IMG/VR virus record: IMGVR_UViG_3300025102_000377
Span: 1 to 20,360 of that record
Length of the DNA stretch: 20,360 nt
Strand: one strand, 5' to 3'
From: a virus
The notes under the pieces were generated by a model. It was not told where the DNA came from and made no database searches. It saw only the letters and a program-made list of their open reading frames with translations. Position 1 is the stretch's first letter. Each line of letters starts with the position of its first letter. The translations under genes and the position numbers were made by a program. Shown here in pieces: positions 8,301 through 16,093 of this stretch.

Positions 8301-11300
8301 AAAAGACGAGCGTTTAGAATTTGATAAAGATGGAACAGAAGCTACCGATTTAGGTACAGATATTGACTCAAAAGCTAGTTTGCAAAAACACTTTAGAGCA
8401 TTCTTTTTAGGAAGAAATGCCGTAGTACCATTTGATGTGCCTATGCATCCTAGTGTAACACGTGCTCTTGATTCAGGCAGACTTGATTTAGCACTGCAAA
8501 CACTCGCTGCTAACAATGTGCAAGCTGCCATAGATGGGGTCGCAGCCACAGAACCAGAGGCTAAAAAAGCAATATTTAAAATTGCAGACAGTCCGATGTT
8601 GAGAGCAGCAAAATTATCTGCTGCTTTATCAAAATTAGTTGGTAGTACAAAAGTAGAGATTGTAGACAGACTACCTGATCCTGACGCAGTTGGTATGTTT
8701 ACGCCTGAAACAAATACAATTAGTCTTGTTCGTGATGGTGGTTTGCATCAACATGTTGTCTTGCATGAAATGATGCATGCGGTTGTATCTCATATGTTAG
8801 ATGCTAAAACACCAGTCCCAGAAGTAGCACAATTAAACAGCTTATTCTTACAGATTAAAGATGATATTGGCGAGTTTTACGGATCTAAAGATTTACAAGA
8901 ATTTGTAGCAGAGGCGCTGTCTAACCCTCAGTTTCAAACGCATTTAGCACTAACAAAAGTAGATAACGGTACTGTCCCTGCTTACAAAAAGTTTCTTCGC
9001 TCTATTATAAACATGGTAAGAAAAGCCATGGGACTTCAGCCTAGACCAGTAAACTCTGTGTTAGATGAAGTAGATAATCTTGTACGAGCTATTATGTCTC
9101 CTGCACCTTCTACTAGAGCCGCACCTGCAATGATGATGCAGATGACCGATCCAAACGAGTTAGCAGGCACGGTAAAAGGTTCTTTAGATATGATCCCAGA
9201 AGGAGATCAGAAAAGACTTAAAACATTTATGCGTCAATCTGCAAGTAGGTCTGTACCTGAAGCAGCGCGTCGTTTTATACTTAACAGCATTCCTTCTAAC
9301 ATAATGGCTAAAGAAGCTGCACCATACATACCATTTGCACCTGAGTTAAATGCGATTATAGAACGTCAAAGCGGAGAAATGCGTATTGGGAACATGGTTG
9401 TAAACAACCTAGACAAAAGATTAGGTGCGTATAATAGAGGGAACAAAGCAAGGTACAAGATTCTAGAGGGACTTATTCCTCTATCTACCTTTAATCGTGT
9501 AGATATGTCTTTGCCTAGAAAGGTATACTCACAGTTTGGTGTTTCTTTTAGAGACCTAAAGACTGGTAAATCTACTGTAAAATATTTTTCAACAGAGATA
9601 GCAAGATTAAATTTTGCAAAACAACATAACAAAAATATTAACCCTGCTAAAACTTCAAAAGCTGCTTTGTTGCCCGAACCTAATCCAGATACATTACTTA
9701 TGTATGATACACTGCAAGCAGAATACAAAAAGTTAGATAATCAAGGTAAGAAGTTATATCGTGAAGTGTTTGATTTGTTTGAAGAAACATACGACAAAAT
9801 TATACCTGCTTTAGAATCGCGTATAGCTGCTTCAATAGGTGATCCAAACGGTAGAGCCAAAGCGATGGACAAGCTTCGTAAGATGCTTACTGAACAAGCA
9901 GGTGTTATTCGTCCATACGCCCCACTAATGCGTAAAGGTGACTGGCGATTACAGTATACAACTATTGACCCAGACACGGGTGGAGTAGAAGTTTTTGTAG
10001 AGTACTTTCAACATCAGGGCATGCTTGAAAAAGCAGCCGATGCCATACGTACTCGTAATATAGGTCTGATAAGACAGAACCCTAATTTAACACAGACTTT
10101 AAACCCTGACACAGCCATAGAGTTTGGTAAAGCTACAGCGCGTAGGAACTACGACAACGTGCCACCAAGCTCGTTTATATTTGATTTGCTACAAGAACTG
10201 AAAGTTCAAGGTGTAGAAGGCGCAGCGTTAGATGGTGTGATCGATCTTGTGTTTGACGCACTACCTGAGAAGTCATTTATGCAGGGCTTTAGAAGCCGTA
10301 AAGATGTACGTGGCTACCTTGGCGATAAGACACCCACAGGTGCATTAGGTCAGCAATTTGATCTACGTGAGTTAGTCAATGTCAAAGGTCGTGACATGAA
10401 CAAACAGGTCACACAGCTAAAATACGCAGCCGAAACAGAAGCATTTCGTAGAAAGCTAGAAGTATCAGGTGCAAAAGAGAACCCTGACACATACCTGATG
10501 GCAGAAAAACTAGATCAGATGGCTAGATTTGCACAATCACCGAACTTGCCTCGTTGGTCACAGCAAGCCAATACACTAGGGTTTGCAACCACCATGGGTC
10601 TTAACTTCTCATCTGCTGCTATAACTTTCTTTGATGTACTGATGAGCGCGATGCCTTTGCTATCCGCAGAGTATGGGCTAGGTAATACAGCCAAGGCGTA
10701 TGGAGTTGCACGCAATTTGTTTGGGCAAGCTTCTTCTGTCTACACTGTTAGAGACATTGGTTCAGACGGTCAGCCACGTGTAAGAGAAATACAATTAGGT
10801 GGTATAAACAAGTCTATAGGTAATCTAGACGTTAACGCACCAGAGGTAGATGTTAACAATCCGCTGTATAGATATAAAACCGCAGTCAATATGGGTATGG
10901 AACGCGGCATATTTAACCAGTCGCTAACAGGCGAGATGCTAGAGGCAGGTTCGTCTCCAGGAAAAGCTGTAGAAGCGATTAACTCTATTTCTGGTGGGTT
11001 GTTCCACCACTCTGAACGGCTAAACAGAGAGACAACATACATAGCCAAGTATGAGCTTGAGCTGCAAAAAAGAGAAAAGAGTGGTCCTCTAACTGACCAA
11101 GACTATATCGATGCGGCTGAAGCTGCCATAGACTTTACAAACTTCTCTCTAGGTTCGACGGCTGCGGCAGGGCGTCCGATATGGGCGCAAAGCGGTGTAG
11201 GTAACATATTATTTCTCTTCAAACGTTTTGCTGTTGGTAAGTATTACATGATGTATAGACTTGCTAAAGATTCAATCGGCGCAGAGATAGACGCTGATCC

Positions 11301-12177
11301 TAACCTGACCCCAGAACAAAAAGCGGAAATGAAACGTATTGCTAGAAAAGCATTGTTTAACTTCTTATTTACCACAGGCGTGGTAACTGGTGTAGGTGGT
11401 ATGCCACTAATGGGCTTCTTTGGAATGCTGTACGATATGTTCCGTGAAGAAGAAGATGAGCAATTTGAAGAAATGGTGCGTAACAACTTAGGTGAATTTT
11501 ATTACGGTGGTCTAGCTAACGAACTTCTTGGCGTAGATATAGCAGATCGTATCTCTATGAACAGCTTGTTATACAGAGAGCCAATCGTAGGTAAAGATCA
11601 GCCGATGCTATATACAATGTTTGAACAACTAGGTGGGCCAGTTGTAGGGTATTATTTAGGTACTGAGAGAGCTATAACTGACTTTAGTCGAGGAGAGTAC
11701 CGCAGAGGTGTAGAAGGTGTAGCACCTGTGGCGATCCGAAACTTCATGAAAGCACAGCGTTACGCTAGTGAGGGTGCATTGACCCGTAGAGGTGATCCAA
11801 TTGTAGAAGATCTAAGCCCCTACAATATAACTACTCAAGCTTTTGGCTTTGCACCACAGCACTTAGGGCTAGAGATGGACATAAATCGTTTGTCTCGCAG
11901 ACGAGATCAAGCATTAAAAGATAAGAAAACGAATCTGCTACGTAGACTAAACATGGCACGTAGAGAAAGAGATACATCAGAGTATCAAAAAGTATTGAAA
12001 GAGATACGTGAGTACAATGCTGGATTACCTGAAGAGTCACGTAGAGACACGTCTAAGGTTATTAGTCCTGATTCTATAAAAGCTTCGGCGAGATCTTTCG
12101 AGACAACAACAGCAAACATGCGTAGGGGTATAACGTACACTCCAACCATGAGAGAGATAGCCGAACAGTTTAATTAA
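5335..12177 (+). CDS. Giant internal/ejection-type polyvalent protein with HExxH motif
   Basis: The product is 2280 residues, with AAGGGG (5323-5328) six bases before the ATG. An N-terminal helical region is followed by hydrophobic Gly/Ala segments near residues 140-185 and 240-310. A disordered charged linker (about 315-720) holds DTDTEVEE repeats at 623-664. The central region has VVLHEMMHAVVSH, an HExxH zinc-metalloprotease signature (H1144, E1145, H1148), and about 40 residues later EFVAEALSNPQF (E1189, E1193), where a third metal ligand is plausible. The C-terminal third contains GLFHHSERLNRETTYIAKYELEL and FTNFSLGSTAAAGRPIWAQ (about 1893-1952), like large polyvalent protein-associated domain 38. 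A hydrophobic stretch follows at about 2006-2040. The size, membrane-active segments and position recall T7 gp16-like ejection proteins that enter the host envelope with the DNA. Protease activity is inferred from the motif alone. Confidence 0.7.
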   Translation: MGTFDTTGPRSGKSYGFNIQGDAPTDYEYAWISNYIQEQEEEYSKFYEQQLGKPLPEIDDGTAIGRGFRRGFQTAKGGVGELLESAGQLSGLEYLESIGSDIEESARQRAGELSISEPSANYSYKDVVADPSLDKGLTYAGEILGGSLPFVGAGVAGAAAGAVLPFATAGVGATAGLGTLFLGQNLQSREEIVGEDNITGTDFARAAGTALFQARLDTIGLKVLGKLLGGGQIARTVANEQGQGFAARLITGAGTGLAVEGSTEVLQELAGLWQAGYDLNTPEVEEILTEAFIAGGLLGTGIGGAGRAAFGKRKEPEVTEDTRITDATEIEVKEDPAATIAGNLDTDEKIENRAEEIKAEEDAATAPEQNRLTRLLVERPEILTMSDVEWAAYNPLNPDGKRDYKKLGIPDDDTYADITTIRKTKMPDLLPDIEKKAGKRKGEDDVRSEPKRTGTGDANRRSSVAGAEGTRSRDTDTKGAVPPNTGGVGTDLSTAKLSDVAEGKQSTTVKVEDDVDKDKKEALKFTNARNDTIQENSAGELEVKTDEVPTEVTKELLDNLGVTQNAAIRRRIVGKPISDKDVQQQLANYGNNTMVRRQVPDYQTKLDELLASLPEAEPDVEVDTEVEEDTDTDTDTEVEEDTDTEVEEDTDTEVEEDTDTEVEEDTNRLTGRDLAEDIAAKAKDPERQKAKEKEALEFDRQVAEAEAKRKEQEEEDKAYEEAGMPIGAEYDAWKANYDAQKAAKKDSRRSGIGKGEETGAPAGPGQFVPEGIRPVEKEPTLEELNIDASEEAQNQRLRDIEERVKQRNLKEDAPIKAPLEETYLTWWEQNNEQSLKKFVAERYGAPASDPALRLPVVFSEDVTKTLTLLGTTRFTRGTGALGKPAKLYFSKIPSIIEVLDLIAYDAAGVIIHQSGKSKGQPVATYRKNKQVDDGENVFFEGTGNKSGLLAYEWVQNNLSDTARQWLEARAGMYIRFSNFIKVRQAAQTRKDERLEFDKDGTEATDLGTDIDSKASLQKHFRAFFLGRNAVVPFDVPMHPSVTRALDSGRLDLALQTLAANNVQAAIDGVAATEPEAKKAIFKIADSPMLRAAKLSAALSKLVGSTKVEIVDRLPDPDAVGMFTPETNTISLVRDGGLHQHVVLHEMMHAVVSHMLDAKTPVPEVAQLNSLFLQIKDDIGEFYGSKDLQEFVAEALSNPQFQTHLALTKVDNGTVPAYKKFLRSIINMVRKAMGLQPRPVNSVLDEVDNLVRAIMSPAPSTRAAPAMMMQMTDPNELAGTVKGSLDMIPEGDQKRLKTFMRQSASRSVPEAARRFILNSIPSNIMAKEAAPYIPFAPELNAIIERQSGEMRIGNMVVNNLDKRLGAYNRGNKARYKILEGLIPLSTFNRVDMSLPRKVYSQFGVSFRDLKTGKSTVKYFSTEIARLNFAKQHNKNINPAKTSKAALLPEPNPDTLLMYDTLQAEYKKLDNQGKKLYREVFDLFEETYDKIIPALESRIAASIGDPNGRAKAMDKLRKMLTEQAGVIRPYAPLMRKGDWRLQYTTIDPDTGGVEVFVEYFQHQGMLEKAADAIRTRNIGLIRQNPNLTQTLNPDTAIEFGKATARRNYDNVPPSSFIFDLLQELKVQGVEGAALDGVIDLVFDALPEKSFMQGFRSRKDVRGYLGDKTPTGALGQQFDLRELVNVKGRDMNKQVTQLKYAAETEAFRRKLEVSGAKENPDTYLMAEKLDQMARFAQSPNLPRWSQQANTLGFATTMGLNFSSAAITFFDVLMSAMPLLSAEYGLGNTAKAYGVARNLFGQASSVYTVRDIGSDGQPRVREIQLGGINKSIGNLDVNAPEVDVNNPLYRYKTAVNMGMERGIFNQSLTGEMLEAGSSPGKAVEAINSISGGLFHHSERLNRETTYIAKYELELQKREKSGPLTDQDYIDAAEAAIDFTNFSLGSTAAAGRPIWAQSGVGNILFLFKRFAVGKYYMMYRLAKDSIGAEIDADPNLTPEQKAEMKRIARKALFNFLFTTGVVTGVGGMPLMGFFGMLYDMFREEEDEQFEEMVRNNLGEFYYGGLANELLGVDIADRISMNSLLYREPIVGKDQPMLYTMFEQLGGPVVGYYLGTERAITDFSRGEYRRGVEGVAPVAIRNFMKAQRYASEGALTRRGDPIVEDLSPYNITTQAFGFAPQHLGLEMDINRLSRRRDQALKDKKTNLLRRLNMARRERDTSEYQKVLKEIREYNAGLPEESRRDTSKVISPDSIKASARSFETTTANMRRGITYTPTMREIAEQFN
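6668..6862 (+). CDS. Candidate nested gene, out of frame inside the giant virion gene
   Basis: This is a 64-residue reading frame, +1 relative to the host gene. AAGGAG at 6656-6661 lies six bases before the ATG at 6668, as good as any Shine-Dalgarno in the window. The product (starting MLDLNQKELEQAMQIVDLAW, ending MWQRENSPLQ) looks folded. It has amphipathic helices around EVEIRIPKALYHL and LTQEEWEQICQLLSYLMWQ, a balanced mix of hydrophobic residues and several Trp. The same DNA in the main frame encodes a low-complexity Arg/Ser/Thr/Gly/Asp linker, the kind of stretch that can tolerate overprinting. The sequence style resembles small standalone phage proteins with an LTxEEWE...L block and a short C-terminal S-P/S-L tail, but this is from memory. 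An earlier in-frame TTG at 6632 lacks a site of similar quality. GC-rich third positions are expected from the main frame and do not count as support. Confidence 0.5.
   Translation: MLDLNQKELEQAMQIVDLAWQERKGHEVEIRIPKALYHLTQEEWEQICQLLSYLMWQRENSPLQ
7201..7326 (+). repeat. 24-bp in-frame tandem repeat (DTDTEVEE)
   Basis: Four exact head-to-tail copies of a 24-base unit occupy 7231-7254, 7255-7278, 7279-7302 and 7303-7326. They are preceded by a partial unit at 7201-7218 and an extra Asp-Thr-Asp-Thr at 7219-7230. Translated in the giant protein's frame, the repeats give Asp-Thr-Asp-Thr-Glu-Val-Glu-Glu, which is strongly acidic and probably disordered. Because the unit is a multiple of three, copy number can change without breaking the frame. 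Confidence 0.9.
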
Positions 12178-12201
12178 AAAAACCCCCACAAGATGTGGGG
12201 G
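12176..12201 (-). terminator. Intrinsic terminator of the left-going replication operon
   Basis: A perfect 8-bp stem CCCCCACA (12183-12190) and TGTGGGGG (12194-12201) closes on an AGA loop. Read on the minus strand it is followed by seven U residues (12182-12176), the classical rho-independent layout. The U tract overlaps the stop codon of the giant virion gene from the other strand. On the plus strand the same hairpin lacks a following T run, so it would stop mainly the leftward transcripts. Confidence 0.85.
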
Positions 12202-12211
12202 CAAGATAACA

Positions 12212-12268
12212 ATGGAGAACAACATCGAGAGGACGTTGTCAGATATAGTATATCACATAGTTCTCCAT
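12212..12268. other. Potential three-arm secondary structure at the convergence point
   Basis: Outer arms ATGGAGAAC (12212-12220) and GTTCTCCAT (12260-12268) are perfectly complementary over 9 bp. Between them are two small hairpins: 12221-12226 with 12232-12237 (six positions, one mismatch, loop GAGAG), and GATAT/ATATC at 12242-12246 and 12250-12254 (loop AGT). The right side overlaps the last codons of the small minus-strand gene. It sits beside the terminator, so it may add to transcription stop or protect RNA 3' ends, but its function is unknown. Confidence 0.4.
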
Positions 12269-12471
12269 ACTCGTAAACCTAGTTTTTTGTTTTCGACGCA
12301 AGTTTGCGTTTTAAACTTCCAATTTTTAAGTTTTTCTACTTCTTTTAGCTGTAACTGTGCTTTTTCTACATCAAGGCATGGTATAAAAAACGACCATCCA
12401 ACGTCCATAGCTTCCCAATTTACAGTTATCAGAACCCCATCTGGATCTAAGTCTTCAATCTTTAACGCCAT
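12253..12471 (-). CDS. Small conserved phage protein downstream of primase
   Basis: The product is 72 residues. The frame overlaps the end of the primase-helicase gene by 17 bases and is the last gene before the terminator. The chosen ATG (12471) has GGA eight bases upstream; a GTG at 12477 in the same frame would add two residues but sits almost on top of that GGA. The protein has VNWEAMDVGWSFFIPCLDVEKAQLQLKEVEKLKNWKF, then a basic end with LGLRVWR. A strand-helix-strand pattern with aromatic residues and the FFIPCLD block is reminiscent of short uncharacterised phage proteins found near primase or polymerase genes. No catalytic or metal-binding motif is apparent. I do not recognise a function; the operon position hints at a replication accessory or DNA-binding role. 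Confidence 0.6.
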   Translation of the reverse strand: MALKIEDLDPDGVLITVNWEAMDVGWSFFIPCLDVEKAQLQLKEVEKLKNWKFKTQTCVENKKLGLRVWRTM

Positions 12472-15301
12472 CTTCACCGTCCAATGTATACTTTATAGAC
12501 CATGTTTTGACAGAAGGTGTCTTTCCCATGTACGTGTCTGCAAATATGCGCTTTTGTTCGCTCTTTGCCTGGAACTTGTTCTTTAGCTTAGTCAACAACT
12601 CACTATAGTTTATCTGGTTTTTTACACACCAGTCTTTCAACGGTGTAGGTAACAAGTACAGTTTCTCGCTAGTCGTTTCATACCGTGCAACAATAAAACT
12701 CCTCGGGTCTTTCTCGGCAGGTGGCACTAGGCTACTAATATTTGATAGGTCTCCATCGCTGCTTTCGGTATCGTTTATCCAAAGAATGTTATTCCATTTT
12801 TCAGCTATGTACCTACCTAGTAGTTCGTTCGTATCAGACTTCGCATCTCCCATACGTGCTTTCGCTAGTATTAGCTGCTTAACTGACCAATCAAAAATAT
12901 TGCTAGTATTATACTTAGTGATGCCTAGTTTCTTTCTAAGTATTATTGCTGCGGTTAACACCGCCGCCACTCCTGCCGACCAGAAACGATGCTTAGATGT
13001 AAGCCCTGCTGCTTGGTCTAGCCGAACACGAACTGCATCTAACATGGTACGTGTTTCTTCTTTGTTGTTCATAACCCACTGCACAAACTCAATACCTAGC
13101 CAACCGTAATTTACTTTAACTTCTTCAAACAACTTGTCTGTTATCTTTTTATCGTCTGTTGAAAGTTCCATATCTGACACACTTATTTCAAGAAGACGTA
13201 GCAGTTCTGCTTCGGCATCGGCTTTGTAACCAGTGACAGCATCCCACATGCTTGAGTTAGCCGAACTTAAAGACAAAAGCTCCCACGGTTTACCACGTAC
13301 CCTTTCTATATTGCCCGACTGTGCGAGACGGTTCTTTTGCCTACCGCCAGTCATTTGATATAGATACCCAGACGCGAACTCACCTGATATGCTTGTAAGC
13401 TCGTCCACCACGGGCGGTATATTCTTTAGTACCTCGCACCTGTTCATGAAAGAATTTAAGGTATCTTCTGACCCAATAGCGCGGTTCATTATCGCCCAAG
13501 GGTCTCCCCATGCAGCTAGTCCCATTGCTTGCGCTGTTGTTTTACCGATGCCAGACCCACCTGTTAAATGGATTGCTAAACTGTTCATACCTGTGAACGG
13601 CATAAGAACAGAGCCGAAACCTGCACATACGTTAAATTGGTGTAGAAGCCACCCCTCGTCAGGCTTATTGTAAAAGTCGATCATCTCTAAGTGTCGTTCT
13701 CTAGTGCCTTTCTCTCCAAAGGCATGGAACAAGCTAGATGTAGATGGCGATGCAGGATTATACTGCACCTTGTCAGGTCTAATTAGTTTGTCCCCAAGAA
13801 CAAAACCTGTCATCTCATCATCGACCCAACCAAACTGCCTATGTGCCTCGTCTGCTTTAACTGTTTGTTGTAACTCACTTATCCATTTGTTCGTGTATGA
13901 CATGAGTACGTTTGTCTCCTGTGATGATATTGCTGTAACGCCTTCTTTTGACATTGCTTTTCTAAATTCATTAGGTGCTGTCACTACAGTTAGTGGGACT
14001 GTAAACTCACGTACCCCATCCTGCGGTAAGTGCAATCTAAATACAACTAGCTCGCCTTGTTCCTGATCATACAAACGACGAGATACATAGAACGTATGCC
14101 TATAAATAACTTTATCGATCAACTCGTCATCTTCTTTAACACGAACATACACACCACCATTTTCCCCACCAAAATATGGTTTCGGCATTTCGGGTATAAC
14201 GTATTCGCGTTTTATACTGCTTGGGCTATTAGCGGCTTTTTCAGAAACGATCTGAGGACCAGACGCTGCTTTGATACGCTGCCCTAATATTAGAGGTGTC
14301 TTTATCTGTTCCCAATGCGGACATCCCTCACACACATCTGGGTTTAACTCATTGAACCTAGCACAAAGGTATGGTCCTTTTATCTCGTCAAACTTTTTAA
14401 GAGTGAACTCTTCGTCATATTCGGTGTGCCGACTAGATATTGCAATCGCGGCTTTCTCGCCTTCTTTACAAAATTTTGTAATAGATAGTCCTGCTCTCCA
14501 CAGCGGCTCTTCTACCTCATTCTGGTTTACAGCTATATTTCGTAATTGCTCACATCCATTGCCCATGGATGTTTTTTTCATAATTCGCCCAAAAGAAAAC
14601 TCTTTATTTTCGTTTAAAGCTTCTTGTAATGCGTCTGGACCAAGATCCAATGTAGGTAGTTTGAGAGCTATCCCACCTAGCTTATCAACAAACACAGACA
14701 ACTCTATAGGTGAAGTTAGATCTTTACCAAGAAGATCCACAGGTAGGGGTGGGTCTTTTTTATAGTTGTGTGTACTAGGTAATCTTAAAATACTAGCTGC
14801 ATCTGTAGTGCGCGATGCGTCCGCAGGAAAGTCATGTTCCCTACAAAGCTGCCCTAGTTTAGAAGCGACAGGTTCCCACTCCTCTCGCGTTACAGCTTCT
14901 GTTAAAGGCCAATAAACGTGGATACCGTTGCCACTGTTTACGGTTATCGGTGCAGGTAGTCCCACATCTTTTTTAAATTGTTTGAGTGCTTGTAGAGCAT
15001 CTGTTTGCGTTGGAAAGTCCTTACCCTCTCCACAATCTAAGTCTAACCAAAATGCTTTTATATTCTTTACGTTTGCTTTAGATCTACCACCCCACTGAGA
15101 GCCTTCTTCGTTGTAAGTGCTCGTGGCAAAGTAAACATTATGTGGAAACGTGTCTACCTCTGTAGCTTTAGCTACAAGCTCTTCTACTGTTTCAAACCAG
15201 TAGTGCTTTGGCACAGGCTTTTGTTGCCACAAATCTATAGTTATTAAGCATGAGTACCCCTCATCGCCCAATACACTCTTTAAAAAGTCTACTGTATTCA
15301 C
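12455..15301 (-). CDS. Primase-helicase fusion (AEP-like primase with DUF927-like ATPase)
   Basis: The product is 948 residues, with a GTG start at 15301 and GGAG seven bases upstream. The N-terminal part resembles archaeo-eukaryotic-type primases: AFWLDLDCGEGKD gives the acidic D87-x-D89 pair, NSGNGIHVYW (122-131) gives the histidine motif (H128), and RLPSTHNY (173-180) follows. C313, C324 and C327 with H329 form a possible zinc site just before IKTPLILGQ, a layout common in phage primases. The C-terminal half has a P-loop LTGGSGIGKTT (579-589) and a Walker B-like IPPVVDELTS (628-637), as in DUF927-type helicase/ATPase domains. The fused protein would unwind and prime DNA at the phage fork, the role T7 gp4 plays with unrelated primase chemistry. 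It follows the SSB gene after a 75-base gap with a stem-loop. Confidence 0.8.
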   Translation of the reverse strand: MNTVDFLKSVLGDEGYSCLITIDLWQQKPVPKHYWFETVEELVAKATEVDTFPHNVYFATSTYNEEGSQWGGRSKANVKNIKAFWLDLDCGEGKDFPTQTDALQALKQFKKDVGLPAPITVNSGNGIHVYWPLTEAVTREEWEPVASKLGQLCREHDFPADASRTTDAASILRLPSTHNYKKDPPLPVDLLGKDLTSPIELSVFVDKLGGIALKLPTLDLGPDALQEALNENKEFSFGRIMKKTSMGNGCEQLRNIAVNQNEVEEPLWRAGLSITKFCKEGEKAAIAISSRHTEYDEEFTLKKFDEIKGPYLCARFNELNPDVCEGCPHWEQIKTPLILGQRIKAASGPQIVSEKAANSPSSIKREYVIPEMPKPYFGGENGGVYVRVKEDDELIDKVIYRHTFYVSRRLYDQEQGELVVFRLHLPQDGVREFTVPLTVVTAPNEFRKAMSKEGVTAISSQETNVLMSYTNKWISELQQTVKADEAHRQFGWVDDEMTGFVLGDKLIRPDKVQYNPASPSTSSLFHAFGEKGTRERHLEMIDFYNKPDEGWLLHQFNVCAGFGSVLMPFTGMNSLAIHLTGGSGIGKTTAQAMGLAAWGDPWAIMNRAIGSEDTLNSFMNRCEVLKNIPPVVDELTSISGEFASGYLYQMTGGRQKNRLAQSGNIERVRGKPWELLSLSSANSSMWDAVTGYKADAEAELLRLLEISVSDMELSTDDKKITDKLFEEVKVNYGWLGIEFVQWVMNNKEETRTMLDAVRVRLDQAAGLTSKHRFWSAGVAAVLTAAIILRKKLGITKYNTSNIFDWSVKQLILAKARMGDAKSDTNELLGRYIAEKWNNILWINDTESSDGDLSNISSLVPPAEKDPRSFIVARYETTSEKLYLLPTPLKDWCVKNQINYSELLTKLKNKFQAKSEQKRIFADTYMGKTPSVKTWSIKYTLDGEDGVKD

Positions 15302-15321
15302 TGCTCTGCTCCAAAGTTAAG

Positions 15322-15360
15322 TGTCGTGGTGAGCAACGGAGGAGTATACTCACCACGACA
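15322..15360 (-). promoter_or_regulatory. Perfect 12-bp stem-loop between SSB and primase genes
   Basis: TGTCGTGGTGAG (15322-15333) and CTCACCACGACA (15349-15360) are exact inverted copies separated by a 15-base loop. The element fills most of the 75-base gap between the SSB stop (15377) and the primase start (15301), while neighbouring minus-strand genes mostly abut or overlap. No U run follows it on the minus strand, so it is not a standard terminator. Options are an RNase III-type processing site, a partial attenuator, or a protein-binding site that sets primase level relative to SSB. The structure is seen directly; the role is inference. Confidence 0.75.
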
Positions 15361-15376
15361 AGACTATCGTTAGATG

Positions 15377-16093
15377 TTATTCGTCCTCGTCATCAAACAA
15401 ATCACCCACGATAGTATCAAGGTCATCACCAGAAGAGGGAGCAGTAACCTCTTTCTTTTTAACGACCTTTTTCGGTGATGGTATCTCGTCTGCTTCAACA
15501 GGAGCAGTATCAACCACATCTTCAAACACAGATGAAGCGTCTTCTTCTTCCACAGAGAAACCCTCTTGTGGTTCAAACGGAGAGTATTGTCTCTTCTCAG
15601 CGACTGATAAAACTTGCACCGCTTTAATCCTTAACGACACTCCGTGCGAACTCATGCTATAAGGCACAAAAACCACACCAATATTTATGGTGCTACTGTG
15701 AGTAAGTTTGAACTCTGGCGGTAGCTTCTTATTCTTTGCGTCCACATGCAGAGGTGGTTCAGTAATCTTCCCTTTGTACTGGCCTTTTAGTTGCACCGAT
15801 CCGATATACATACCCTCTTGGTCTTTCTCAAACACTTCAGTAGCTTTAGGCATGGCAGGCCAATCGGATTTAGCCTCTGCTTTGTAAGCCGCTGCCATAG
15901 CTTTATAAAGCTTTTCTGCTTGTGATTTAGACATACGAAAATCCATTTCAAACTTTGCATTTTCCTCCGTTGGACCACAAGGCACGGTTTTACCCCTTGG
16001 TGGGATATTTCTGTCATACCTATAAGTCTGATCCAGACGAGGGTACATAGCTTCAACATTTTCAATTAGGTATATGGGTTTGGCTTCTGCCAT
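15377..16093 (-). CDS. T7 gp2.5-like single-stranded DNA-binding protein
   Basis: The product is 238 residues. The ATG overlaps the upstream TAA by one base (TAATG), with GGAGAAG as the Shine-Dalgarno. The first ~175 residues are beta-rich with FEMDFRMSKSQAEKLYKAMAAAY (48-70) and LKLTHSSTINIGVVFVPY-type strands, as in the OB-fold proteins of podoviruses related to T7 gp2.5. A Lys-rich patch (PKKVVKKKEV) precedes a strongly acidic tail ending DDLDTIVGDLFDDEDE. Acidic tails of this kind recruit the polymerase and helicase while the OB-fold coats ssDNA. The tail has one Phe four to five residues from the end rather than a terminal one. Placement next to the primase-helicase agrees with the assignment. 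Confidence 0.75.
   Translation of the reverse strand: MAEAKPIYLIENVEAMYPRLDQTYRYDRNIPPRGKTVPCGPTEENAKFEMDFRMSKSQAEKLYKAMAAAYKAEAKSDWPAMPKATEVFEKDQEGMYIGSVQLKGQYKGKITEPPLHVDAKNKKLPPEFKLTHSSTINIGVVFVPYSMSSHGVSLRIKAVQVLSVAEKRQYSPFEPQEGFSVEEEDASSVFEDVVDTAPVEADEIPSPKKVVKKKEVTAPSSGDDLDTIVGDLFDDEDE

Noticed and set aside
12213-12225. 13-base match TGGAGAACAACAT shared with the Shine-Dalgarno/start region of the helicase gene (19021-19009, minus strand)
   Set aside because: A few 13-base matches are expected by chance in 20 kb on two strands, and half of it is ordinary ribosome-binding sequence.
12212-12586. 124-residue plus-strand open frame beyond the giant gene
   Set aside because: It lies opposite the small conserved gene and the primase end, begins within the stem structure, and its protein is a Phe/Ser/Cys-rich shadow with no recognisable features.
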